From positions 1-64,000 of the forward strand of contig NZ_JALCYY010000016.1 of the NCBI RefSeq assembly GCF_022690685.1: a stretch of 64,000 nucleotides of DNA. Reading direction: 5' to 3'. Below, one piece after another: positions 20,285 to 28,253 of the stretch. The position numbers were made by a program, and so were the translations under genes. The stretch is from Anaeromyxobacter terrae. GTDB taxonomy: Bacteria > Myxococcota > Myxococcia > Myxococcales > Anaeromyxobacteraceae. Below the pieces are notes generated by a model. That model was not told where the DNA came from. It searched no databases and worked only from the letters and a program-made list of their open reading frames with translations. Position 1 is the first letter of the stretch. Every line of letters begins with the position of its first letter.

Positions 20285-22797
20285 CGGCGACGGCTCCCCG
20301 CGAGCGGGACGCCACGATGCCCGCCTGCGACCACTGCCTCCTCGCGTTCCCCGCACGAGAGGCGGTCCGGGCCGAGATCGCCGGGGAGGCGCACGTGTTC
20401 TGCTGCGTCGGCTGCCGCGGCGTCTTCGAGCTCGTGCACGCCGAGGGGCTCGGCGCCTACTACGACACGCGCCGCTGGGACGGGCCCGGCGCGCCGGTGA
20501 GGCCGGACGGGCTCGAGGCCGACCTGCCCGCGTTCCGCGAGGCCGTGCGCCACGGCGAGGCGGGCGACGAGATCGAGGTCTACGTCGACGGCATCCGCTG
20601 CGCGTCGTGCGTCTGGCTGAACGAGCGGCTCCTCTCGCGAACCCCGGGCGTCACCTTCGCCCGCGTGAACTACGCGACGCACCGCGCGCGGGTGCGCTGG
20701 GATCCGGCGCGCGCCGGGCTCGAGACCGTGCTCGCGCGGATCCGCGCCGCGGGCTACGTCCCGAAGCCGTGGTCCGACACCGAGCAGGCGGCGGCGCGGC
20801 GAGCGGAGGCGCGGGACCTGCTCGTCCGCCTCGGCACCGCCGGGTTCCTCGCCTCGCAGCTCATGATCTACCAGGCAGCGCTCTACGCCGGGTACTTCCA
20901 GGGGATCGACGCGGGGACGCGCCGGCTCATGGAGTGGATCTCGCTCGGGCTCACGCTGCCCGTGTTCTTCTACGCGGGCGCGCCGTTCCTCCGCGCGACC
21001 GCGAGCGGCCTCAGGCACCTGCGCTTCAACATGGACTCGCTCGTCGTGTTCGGGTCCGGCGCGGCGCTCGTCTACTCCGTCTACGAGATGCTCCGTGGCG
21101 GCGAGGTCTACTTCGACACCGCCGCCATGATCCCGACGCTCGTCCTCGTCGGCCGGTTCGTCGAGGCGAGCGCCAAGGGCCGGGCCTCCGAGGCGGTGGC
21201 GCGGCTCGCGCGCCTCGCCCCCCGCGAGGCGCGCCGGCTCGAGCGCGGCGCGGACGGGCGGGAGACGCGGCGCAGCGTGCCGGTCGCGGAGATCCGCCCG
21301 GGCGATCGCGTCGCGGTGGTGCCCGGCGAGCGGATCCCGCTCGACGGCACGGTCCTGGACGGCGCGTCGGAGGTGGACGAGTCGCTCGTCACGGGAGAGT
21401 CGCGGCCGGTCGCGAAGGCGCCGGGCGCGGCGGTGATCGGCGGGACCGTGAACGGGACGGGCGCGCTCGTCGTGGAGGTCGCGCGCGTCGGGAAGGACAC
21501 CGTGCTCGCCGGGATCGTCCGGGCCGTCGAGGAGGCGCAGGGCGCGAAGCCGCGCATCCAGGCGGTCGCGGACCGGGTCGTCGGCGTGTTCGTGCCGGCG
21601 ATGCTCGTCCTCGCGGCCGGGACGCTCCTCTTCTGGCTCGCGCGCGGCGCCCCGCTCGATCGGGCGCTCATGACCGGCATCTCGGTGGTGGTGATCGCGT
21701 GCCCGTGCGCGCTCGGGCTCGCGACGCCCATCGCCGTGATCGTCTCGACCGGTCTCGCGACGCAGCGCGGGCTCCTCGTGAAGGGCGGGGACGTGGTCGA
21801 GCGCGCCGGGCGCGCGACGGACGTGCTGCTCGACAAGACGGGCACCGTCACGCGCGGCAGGCCGGTCGTGCGCGAGGTGGTGTCGTTCGATCCGGCCGTC
21901 GCGCCGGACGACGCGCTCTCGCTGGCGGCGGCGGTGGAGTCGCGCAGCGAGCATCACGTCGGTCGGGCGATCGTCGAGGCGGCGCGGGCGCTGCCCGAGG
22001 CGGCGGCGGTCGAGGTGGAGGGGTTCCGGGCGGTGCCGGGGAGGGGAGTGGTGGCGCGGGTGCGGGGGATGGGCGGGGGGCCGACCCCGACGTCGACCTC
22101 GACCGACTCCGTCCCCATCCTCATCGGCAACCGCGCTCTCCTCGCTGACCACGGCGTCCCGCTCCCGTCCGACACCGACGCCCGCGCCCGCGCGCTCGAG
22201 GCGCGTGGCGAGACGGTGGCATTCCTCGCGGTGAATGGCGCGCTCGCCGCGCTCTTCTCGATCGCCGACGTGGTGCGCGACGAGGCGCCGGAGGCGATCG
22301 CGCGCCTCCGCGCGCTCGGCCTCCGCGTCGCCATCGTGAGCGGCGACACGCAGGTCACGACCGGCGCCGTCGCCGCCGCGCTCGGGGTGGAGGCGGTGGC
22401 CGAGGCGAGCCCGGTGGAGAAGCGCGCCGTGGTCGCGCGCCGCCAGGCGGAGGGCCGGCGCGTGCTCTTCGCGGGTGACGGCATCAACGACGCCCCCGCG
22501 CTCACGCAGGCCGATGTCGGGGCGGCGATGGGGCGAGGTACGGACGTGACGATGGAGAGCGCGGACGCGGTGCTCGTGCGCGACGACCTCCGGCTCCTCG
22601 CGGACCTCGTCCGGCTGTCGCGCCGGACCTACGCCGTCATCCGCCAGAACGTGTTCTGGGCCTTCTTCTACAACGCGGTCGCGATCCCGCTCGCGATGGC
22701 GGGCCTGCTCCATCCCATCGTCGCCGCCGGCGCGATGGCTGCGAGCTCGCTCTTCGTCGTCCTGAACTCGCTGCGCCTGCGCGGCGCGCTCGGCTGA
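20281..22797 (+). CDS. ccoI: CcoI copper-transporting P1B-type ATPase
   Basis: An 838-residue copper pump for cbb3 oxidase assembly. In order: an N-terminal Cys-rich metal-binding domain (CDHC at ~18-21, CCVGC at ~40-45), an HMA domain with CASC (~107-110), eight membrane helices, the intramembrane CPC (~474), the phosphorylation loop DKTGT (D518) and the hinge GDGIND (~733). GTG start overlaps the previous stop. A low-complexity insert PTPTSTSTDS at ~600-610 interrupts the nucleotide-binding domain and is coded by a degenerate GACCCC/GACCTC hexamer run. Confidence 0.95.
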   Translation: MTATAPRERDATMPACDHCLLAFPAREAVRAEIAGEAHVFCCVGCRGVFELVHAEGLGAYYDTRRWDGPGAPVRPDGLEADLPAFREAVRHGEAGDEIEVYVDGIRCASCVWLNERLLSRTPGVTFARVNYATHRARVRWDPARAGLETVLARIRAAGYVPKPWSDTEQAAARRAEARDLLVRLGTAGFLASQLMIYQAALYAGYFQGIDAGTRRLMEWISLGLTLPVFFYAGAPFLRATASGLRHLRFNMDSLVVFGSGAALVYSVYEMLRGGEVYFDTAAMIPTLVLVGRFVEASAKGRASEAVARLARLAPREARRLERGADGRETRRSVPVAEIRPGDRVAVVPGERIPLDGTVLDGASEVDESLVTGESRPVAKAPGAAVIGGTVNGTGALVVEVARVGKDTVLAGIVRAVEEAQGAKPRIQAVADRVVGVFVPAMLVLAAGTLLFWLARGAPLDRALMTGISVVVIACPCALGLATPIAVIVSTGLATQRGLLVKGGDVVERAGRATDVLLDKTGTVTRGRPVVREVVSFDPAVAPDDALSLAAAVESRSEHHVGRAIVEAARALPEAAAVEVEGFRAVPGRGVVARVRGMGGGPTPTSTSTDSVPILIGNRALLADHGVPLPSDTDARARALEARGETVAFLAVNGALAALFSIADVVRDEAPEAIARLRALGLRVAIVSGDTQVTTGAVAAALGVEAVAEASPVEKRAVVARRQAEGRRVLFAGDGINDAPALTQADVGAAMGRGTDVTMESADAVLVRDDLRLLADLVRLSRRTYAVIRQNVFWAFFYNAVAIPLAMAGLLHPIVAAGAMAASSLFVVLNSLRLRGALG
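22081..22110. repeat. Degenerate hexamer repeat inside ccoI
   Basis: Units of the form CGACCCC, CGACGTC, CGACCTC and CGACCGAC in a row code PTPTSTSTDS within the ATP-binding domain, between the strand ending in VVARV and the strand PILIGNR. The unit type matches 141-163 and 3543-3690. Confidence 0.6.
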
Positions 22798-22804
22798 GGG
22801 CCAC

Positions 22805-22993
22805 ATGTCCATCGGCTTCCTCATCGTCCTGTCGCTCGCGCTCGGCGTCGTCGCCTGGCTCTTCTTCCTGTGGACGGTGAAGAGCGGACAGTACGACGAT
22901 CCGGAAGGGCCGAAGTACCGGATGCTCGACGACGACGAGGGGGAGGCGAAGCCGCGGGGTGAGCGCGGGGGACCGCGCGGGGAGCGGCGATAG
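22805..22993 (+). CDS. ccoS: CcoS, cbb3 oxidase maturation protein
   Basis: A 62-residue protein with one N-terminal membrane helix (~4-26), then SGQYDDPEGPKYRMLDDDE, the CcoS family signature (SGQ.DD.EGP..R.L.DDE), and a basic Gly/Arg tail. It is needed for cofactor insertion into cbb3 oxidases in studied species. It starts eight bases after ccoI and is the last gene of the operon. The tail of the convergent endonuclease-like gene overlaps it on the other strand. Confidence 0.92.
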   Translation: MSIGFLIVLSLALGVVAWLFFLWTVKSGQYDDPEGPKYRMLDDDEGEAKPRGERGGPRGERR

Positions 22994-24107
22994 ACTGGCG
23001 ACCTCTGCCGGCCACCTGGCGGCGATTCGCGTCAGGCGGTGCCTCGAGTACTCGATGGTTCACGAGGCCCCGCACACCCCGGGCGGCCGGTCGATGGTCG
23101 TTAGCGGTGACGTTCGAACGACCGACCCCGGCTCGGATCGCGAGCTCCGCGAAGACCGGACGGTGGTCGGAGCCCCCAGAGTCGTCGATGGTCCCTGCCC
23201 GCACGGCGACGAAGTGACTCGTGAAGAAGATGTGGTCGATGCGCACGAGCGGTATGGCGGGAACTGCGCCGAAGGGCGACCCGATGCGCGCGGGATAGGT
23301 GAAGCCAAACCCGAATCCACGCTCCCCGTGCGCGTTGGCGAGCTCGCTCGACACCATTCCGTATAGCTGGGACCAATCGGGCGCGTTGAAGTCTCCTCCG
23401 AGGATCACCGGTCCGTTCTCCGGGAGCACGTCCTCCTCCAGGAGCGCAGCGATCTCGGAGTACGGGCCCCGCCACCCGCCATGCCGCAGCGGATGCACGT
23501 TGAAGATGGTGATGGGACCGACGGGCGAGCGGAGCACCGCCTTCTGCGCATTTCCCTTCCGCGCGAGGCTCGCCCTCGACTCGATGGGGTAACGGCTCAC
23601 GATCGCCTGCAGGAGCGCAGGGTCGTAGACGACGTGAATGGGGGACTCGTGGTAGAGCCCGCCAACGGCGTCGATGAGCCGAGCGAGGACCTCCGCCCGG
23701 ATCTCCTGCAGGAGGAGGACGTACGGGCGTTGTCGCAGGACCACGCTCGCGATCCTCGTCGCGTCCATGTTCTTCGACCACGTGTTGTAGCTGATGACCC
23801 TGAGTGCGACGGTCGGGGCTGGCGAGAGGGGCGGGTGCGATCGAAACATCGGCGCGGTGATGACGATGATCATCGTCGCCGAGGCGCCCAGGACCGCGGC
23901 GAGCGGCCTGCGTCGCCTCACCCACGCCCAGGCCGCGCCGGGCACGAGCCCGAGGAGCAGCCAGGGCAGGACGTAACCTGTGTACCGCGTCACGAAGAGC
24001 TGGTCGCCAAACCAGCGATGCAGGACGACGCCGGCAAGGACCGTCGATCCGAAGAGCCACCATGCCGAGGCGAGGAGGCGGGCCATCACGCTGCGCACGT
24101 TATCCAT
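22821..24107 (-). CDS. Endonuclease/exonuclease/phosphatase (EEP) membrane protein
   Basis: 428 residues as an open frame. Three N-terminal helices (~10-85) anchor it. The EEP hydrolase domain (~98-335) has YNTW, LLLQEI (metal-binding Glu), NVHPLRH, GGDFNA and, at its end, SDHRPV. The fold covers Mg2+-dependent phosphodiesterases, sphingomyelinases and nucleases; a membrane-facing phosphodiesterase is plausible. The last ~90 residues are Arg/Pro-rich and lie antisense to ccoS; they are probably read-through beyond a lost or absent nearer stop. Start ATG at 24107 was taken for its good signal-anchor. Confidence 0.82.
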   Translation of the reverse strand: MDNVRSVMARLLASAWWLFGSTVLAGVVLHRWFGDQLFVTRYTGYVLPWLLLGLVPGAAWAWVRRRRPLAAVLGASATMIIVITAPMFRSHPPLSPAPTVALRVISYNTWSKNMDATRIASVVLRQRPYVLLLQEIRAEVLARLIDAVGGLYHESPIHVVYDPALLQAIVSRYPIESRASLARKGNAQKAVLRSPVGPITIFNVHPLRHGGWRGPYSEIAALLEEDVLPENGPVILGGDFNAPDWSQLYGMVSSELANAHGERGFGFGFTYPARIGSPFGAVPAIPLVRIDHIFFTSHFVAVRAGTIDDSGGSDHRPVFAELAIRAGVGRSNVTANDHRPAARGVRGLVNHRVLEAPPDANRRQVAGRGRQSIAAPRAVPRAHPAASPPPRRRRASGTSALPDRRTVRSSPSTGRRARRRRRARATGR

Positions 24108-24468
24108 CGGCACCCCGCGAGGCGCTCCCACGAGGCCTCGGCGACGACGTCTCGACGCGTCCATGGTGGGGGCATGTCCCGCGTGCAGGTAACCGGCGCC
24201 CGCCCGGCGGCGCGCCGGACGTGCGCTGCGCATGGCCCAGGTCCGCGGCCGGCGCTTCGGGCACGACGTGGAGACTGTCGTGGGCGTGGGCGACGAACGG
24301 AACACGATCCGGACGGGGCTCGGGTCGCGCCGATACCTGGAGGCGTCGTCTGGCCGACGCGCACGCGTCACGGGCGACGGGCTCGCGGGGGCGCTGAGTA
24401 CCCTCCAGTGAGCGCCAGTCCCGTCGGGCACGCGGCCTGGGGCGCGGAGCGCTGCTACGCTGTGGTCC
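24108..24468. other. Divergent intergenic region
   Basis: This separates the EEP gene (minus) from the epimerase gene (plus) and should hold both promoters, but no clear -35/-10 pair was found. A 59-codon frame at 24232-24411 is listed separately. Confidence 0.4.
24232..24411 (+). CDS. Possible 59-residue ORF
   Basis: An ATG-to-TGA frame whose third codon positions are almost all G or C, as in real genes of this genome. The peptide starts MAQVRGRRFGHDVETVVGVG and ends GDGLAGALSTLQ. No ribosome-binding site, family or motif was recognised. It could be a small gene, the remnant of a larger one, or chance. Confidence 0.25.
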   Translation: MAQVRGRRFGHDVETVVGVGDERNTIRTGLGSRRYLEASSGRRARVTGDGLAGALSTLQ

Positions 24469-25512
24469 ATGAGCGTGTACGAGGCGGCACTCGCCGGCAT
24501 CGCCGCAGCGCGGCGGCGCTGGGTGATCACCGGCGGGGCGGGCTTCATCGGCTCGCACCTCGTGGAGGCGCTCCTCGCGCGCGGACAGGACGTCGTCGTC
24601 CTCGACGACTTTTCCACCGGACGCGAGGCGAACCTCGACGCGGTCCGTGCCGCGGTGGGCGAGGAGGCCGCGCGCAGACTCGCGGTGATGAGCGGCGACG
24701 TCCGGGACCCGGAGGCGTGCGCGAGAGCGCTGCACGGCGCCGAGATCGTCTTGCACGAGGCCGCCCGCGGCTCGGTCCCGCGGTCGATCGCGCACCCGCT
24801 CGCCACGCACGAGGTGAACGTCACGGGGTTCCTGAACGTCCTCGAGGCGGCGCGCGCGGCCCGGGTCCGCCGCGTGGTGTTCGCGAGCTCGAGCTCGGTG
24901 TACGGGGATCACCCCGCGCTTCCGAAGAAGGAGGACGTGATCGGCGACGCGCTCTCGCCCTACGCCGCATCCAAGCGGAGCGACGAGATCTACGCGGCGG
25001 CCTACGCGCGCTGCTACGGGCTCGAGCTCGTGGGGCTTCGATACTTCAACGTGTTCGGGCCGAGGCAGGATCCGCAGGGGCCGTACGCGGCGGTGCTGCC
25101 GCGCTGGTTCTCGGCCCTGCTCGCCGGCCGCGAGGTCGCGATCTACGGGGACGGCGAGACGAGCCGGGACTTCTGCTACGTCGCGAACGTGGTCCAGGCG
25201 AACCTGCTCGCGGCGGTTACCACGCGCAGGGAGGCGCTCGGGACCGTCTACAACGTCGCGTACGGCGTGCGGACGACGCTGAACGAGCTGTTCCGGCTCG
25301 TCCAAGCACAGGTGGCGCGGTACCGCCCCGAGTCGGCGGAGGCGCTCCCCGTCTACCGCGAGTTCCGTCCCGGGGACGTGCGACACTCGCTCGCGGACGT
25401 GTCGCGCGCGGTGGAGTTGCTCGGGTACCGGCCGACGCACTCGGTGCACCAGGGGCTCGTGGAGGCGGCCGAGTGGTACGCAGGCGCCGCCGCCGGCGCC
25501 CTGGCGAGCTAG
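24469..25512 (+). CDS. wbpP: WbpP-like UDP-GlcNAc (UDP-GlcNAcA) 4-epimerase
   Basis: A 347-residue extended SDR. An N-terminal extension of ~17 residues precedes the Rossmann motif GGAGFIGSHLVE. The active site has ASSSSVYG and YAASK. The sequence DDFSTGREANLD and the leading extension resemble Pseudomonas WbpP/Vi TviC, which interconvert UDP-GlcNAc/GalNAc or their uronic acids. It fits a pathway with the WbpA-like dehydrogenase at 58942. A GalE-type UDP-glucose epimerase is the alternative. Confidence 0.85.
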   Translation: MSVYEAALAGIAAARRRWVITGGAGFIGSHLVEALLARGQDVVVLDDFSTGREANLDAVRAAVGEEAARRLAVMSGDVRDPEACARALHGAEIVLHEAARGSVPRSIAHPLATHEVNVTGFLNVLEAARAARVRRVVFASSSSVYGDHPALPKKEDVIGDALSPYAASKRSDEIYAAAYARCYGLELVGLRYFNVFGPRQDPQGPYAAVLPRWFSALLAGREVAIYGDGETSRDFCYVANVVQANLLAAVTTRREALGTVYNVAYGVRTTLNELFRLVQAQVARYRPESAEALPVYREFRPGDVRHSLADVSRAVELLGYRPTHSVHQGLVEAAEWYAGAAAGALAS

Positions 25513-25833
25513 CTGCGGCCGGGCGTGTCCGCGGCGCGTGAAAGGGCGTTTCGACATCGTGGCGGCGGACCCGAGGGCGGTGGCGCTGAGGGGGCGCCCC
25601 GCAGCAGGTCCCGTCAGTCTGGGACCGATGTCTGATTCGCGCCTGGGGATGGGGTATTGACCCATGTGAGAGGCTGAATGTCTCCACCTCGTGCTCATTG
25701 ATTCACCTACCGGCAATCCGTATTCGGGTCGCCACCGGAATCTCTGAGCCGCTAAGGAGCGTGCGCGCCGCCGGACGCTCCCCGTCGAGTTCTGTGCTGG
25801 ACGCAGTCGCGTTGCGGCGGGGTGGGAGGGGAC
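25513..25833. other. Intergenic region before the GT2/radical-SAM operon
   Basis: About 320 bases without a supported gene and with lower GC than its flanks. TTGACC at 25657-25662 could be a -35 element but no fitting -10 follows. It presumably contains the promoter of the operon that begins at 25834. Confidence 0.4.
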
Positions 25834-26769
25834 GTGGGGCGCGACGAACTGACACGACCGCTCTCCTGCTCGGTCGGGATCATGGCCCACAACGAGGAGG
25901 CGAACATCGGCCACCTCCTCGAGGCGGTCCTCGCTCAGCGGACGCCGACGGTACGGATCGCCGAGATCGTCGTGGTCGCGAGCGGCTGCACGGACGGCAC
26001 CGTGGGGATCTGCCGCGAGTGGCAGGGGCGCGATCCGCGCGTCGACGTGCTCGTGCAGCCCCGGCGCGAGGGCAAGGCGTCCGCGGTCAACCTGTTCCTC
26101 TCGCGCGCGAGAGCGCCGGTGCTCGTCCTGTGCAGCGCCGATCTCCTGCCCGCCCCGGACACCATCGAGCAGGTCGTCGCCCCGTTCGCCGATCCGGACA
26201 TCGGGATGACGACGTGCCGGCCCGTCCCGGTGGACGCCCCCGATCGCTTCATGGGCTTCGCCGCCCACCTGCTCTGGAACCTGCACCACGAGATCAACCT
26301 CAAGGGCTTCAAGGCCGGCGAGCTCGTCGCGTTCCGGAAGATCTTCGAGCGCATCCCGTACCGGACCAGCGTCGACGAGGCGCGGATCGAGCCGGTGATC
26401 CGGGGCCAGGGGTATGGCGTGCGGTACGTCCCCACGGCGGTGACGTACAACAAGGGCCCGGAGACCGTGCACGACTTCCTGAGCCAGCGCCGCCGCATCT
26501 TCGCCGGCCACCTCGCGATGCGCGACGAGCTCGGGTATCGCGTGCGGACGCTGAGCAGCGCGAGGATCCTCGCCCTGCTCGTGCGGCACATGGACTGGCG
26601 GCCGCGGGCGTTCTGCTGGACCGTCGCGGTCGCCGCGCTCGAGGCGTACGGCCGCCTCCTCGGCCGTCGCGACTACCGGGCTAAGCGCGAGCACGTCGTC
26701 TGGGAGATCGCGACGACGACGAAGCGGCTCGAGGCCGCCGCCGCGCGCGAGGCCGAGGGCGTTCGATGA
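25834..26769 (+). CDS. Family 2 glycosyltransferase
   Basis: A 311-residue GT-A fold protein. SCSVGIMAHNEEANIG opens the nucleotide-binding domain, VVVASGCTDGT is the first Asp motif region, and CSADLLPAPD holds the metal-binding region (SAD in place of DxD). FLSQRRRIFAGH corresponds to the QRxRW-like acceptor region of processive GT2 enzymes. A single hydrophobic stretch near residue 250 may tether it. The GTG at 25834 has GGAGG four bases upstream; GTG at 25822 is also in frame. Stop and next start overlap (ATGA), pairing it with the radical SAM gene. Confidence 0.83.
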   Translation: MGRDELTRPLSCSVGIMAHNEEANIGHLLEAVLAQRTPTVRIAEIVVVASGCTDGTVGICREWQGRDPRVDVLVQPRREGKASAVNLFLSRARAPVLVLCSADLLPAPDTIEQVVAPFADPDIGMTTCRPVPVDAPDRFMGFAAHLLWNLHHEINLKGFKAGELVAFRKIFERIPYRTSVDEARIEPVIRGQGYGVRYVPTAVTYNKGPETVHDFLSQRRRIFAGHLAMRDELGYRVRTLSSARILALLVRHMDWRPRAFCWTVAVAALEAYGRLLGRRDYRAKREHVVWEIATTTKRLEAAAAREAEGVR

Positions 26770-27962
26770 GATCGATGGTCGGCGTCCTCGGTCGCGTCCC
26801 GCTCTTCAAGCTCTCGCGGCGGACCGGCTGGCCGAGGCTCCTGCCCGCGAACCTCACGATCTCGCCGTCGCCGAAGTGCAACTCCCGCTGCCTCACCTGC
26901 AACATCTGGATGAAGCGCGAGAACGAGCTCACCATCGACGAATGGGATCGCGTCCTCGCGTCGCTCGGCCACGCGCCGTACTGGGTGACGATCAGCGGCG
27001 GCGAGCCGCTCATGTACCCGCACGTCGTCGAGCTCGCGCAGGCGGTCTACGCGCGCTGCCGGCCCGGGATCATCAACATCCCGACGAACGCCATCCTGCC
27101 GACGATCCCGGACCGGGTGGAGCGCATCGCGCGCGCTTGCCCGGACACGCGGCTCATCGTGAACCTGTCGCTCGACGGGATCGGTGAGAAGCACGACCGC
27201 ATCCGCGGCGTGCCCGGCAACTTCGAGAAGTTCGAGGAGCGACTCCGTCAGCTCCTCGCGCTGCGCGCCCGGCTGCCCAACCTGACCGTCGGGATCCACT
27301 CCGTCGTGTCCGTGTTCAGCGTCGAGCACCTCGACGAGCTCATCGCGTACGCCGCGCGCTCTGGCGCCGACCAGTTCATCACCGAGATCGCCGAGCCGCG
27401 GGTGGAGCTCGACACGGTCGGCCTCCCGATCACGCCCAGCCCGGAGGCGTACGCCCGGGCCGTCGATCGCCTCGTCGCGTTCGTCGAGGCGAGCAGCTTC
27501 CGCGGGATGGCGCGCGTCACGGAGGCGTTCCGCGTCGAGTACTACAAGCTCGTCCGCCGCATCCTCCAGGAGCAGGACCAGGTGATCGACTGCTACGCGG
27601 GCTGGGCGAGCGCGCAGATCTACGCGGACGGCACGGTGTGGCCGTGCTGCGTCCGGGCGGACGATCTCGGGAACCTGCGCGAGCACGGGTACGACTTCGG
27701 GCGCATCTGGTTCGGCCCGCGGATGGCCGAGGTGCGGCGCAGCATCGCCGCGCGGGAGTGCCACTGCCCGCTGGCGAACGCCGCCTACACGAACATGCTT
27801 CACGACGTGCCCACCCTTGCGCGCGTCGTGGCGAAGCTGCTGCGGCCCACGGGCGGCCGGAGCGCGCCGTCGTCGAGGCCCGGCGGCGGGCTCGTCGAGA
27901 TCGGTCGGCCCGCGCCCGGCGCCGCATCCTCGGCAGGACCTGCCGCGCGGATGGGAGGGTGA
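26766..27962 (+). CDS. Radical SAM protein with SPASM-like C-terminus
   Basis: A 398-residue enzyme. C38-NSR-C42-LT-C45 binds the SAM-reducing 4Fe-4S cluster, ISGGEPL is the GGE motif, and NLSLDG is the usual later strand. The C-terminal region has DCYAG, YADGTVWPCC and CHCPLAN, a Cys arrangement like SPASM/twitch auxiliary-cluster domains. Substrate unknown; relatives act on peptides, sugars or lipids. Flanked by a GT2 gene (4-bp overlap) and a small Cys-containing protein (3-bp gap), so substrate may be the small protein or the glycan. The last ~55 residues are low complexity. Confidence 0.87.
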   Translation: MRSMVGVLGRVPLFKLSRRTGWPRLLPANLTISPSPKCNSRCLTCNIWMKRENELTIDEWDRVLASLGHAPYWVTISGGEPLMYPHVVELAQAVYARCRPGIINIPTNAILPTIPDRVERIARACPDTRLIVNLSLDGIGEKHDRIRGVPGNFEKFEERLRQLLALRARLPNLTVGIHSVVSVFSVEHLDELIAYAARSGADQFITEIAEPRVELDTVGLPITPSPEAYARAVDRLVAFVEASSFRGMARVTEAFRVEYYKLVRRILQEQDQVIDCYAGWASAQIYADGTVWPCCVRADDLGNLREHGYDFGRIWFGPRMAEVRRSIAARECHCPLANAAYTNMLHDVPTLARVVAKLLRPTGGRSAPSSRPGGGLVEIGRPAPGAASSAGPAARMGG

Positions 27963-27965
27963 GGC

Positions 27966-28253
27966 ATGGCGCTCGAGTGGCTCGATGGGTTTCAGCGGCG
28001 CACGGCCAAGCCGCCCGGCTATGCCGAGAAGACGCTCGCGGCGTACGCGCTCGGGATGAAGGGGAAGGGCGCGATCGTCGGCGTGCGGATCCGGGCGGGA
28101 GAAGGGTGCTGCGCGGCGGCGCGCGCGCTCCCGGCGGGCGCGGTGTACGACCCGGCCGCGGCGCCGCGTCTGCCGCTCCCCGGTTGTCCGCTCGGCGAGC
28201 GCTGCCCCTGCGTGTACCGTCCCGCCATGGCTTACGAGCCCACGGAGCGATGA
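27966..28253 (+). CDS. Small protein with C-terminal CPxxxxCxC motif
   Basis: 95 residues, soluble. The N-terminal half is helical and basic, the middle contains GEGCCAAARALPAGAVYD, and the end carries LPLPGCPLGERCPCVYRP, a compact Cys cluster suggesting metal binding. Short proteins with this type of tail occur widely, without known role. It sits between the radical SAM gene and the flippase, three bases after one and overlapping the other (ATGA), so it is clearly part of the operon. It could be a substrate, chaperone or accessory subunit of the radical SAM enzyme. Confidence 0.75.
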   Translation: MALEWLDGFQRRTAKPPGYAEKTLAAYALGMKGKGAIVGVRIRAGEGCCAAARALPAGAVYDPAAAPRLPLPGCPLGERCPCVYRPAMAYEPTER

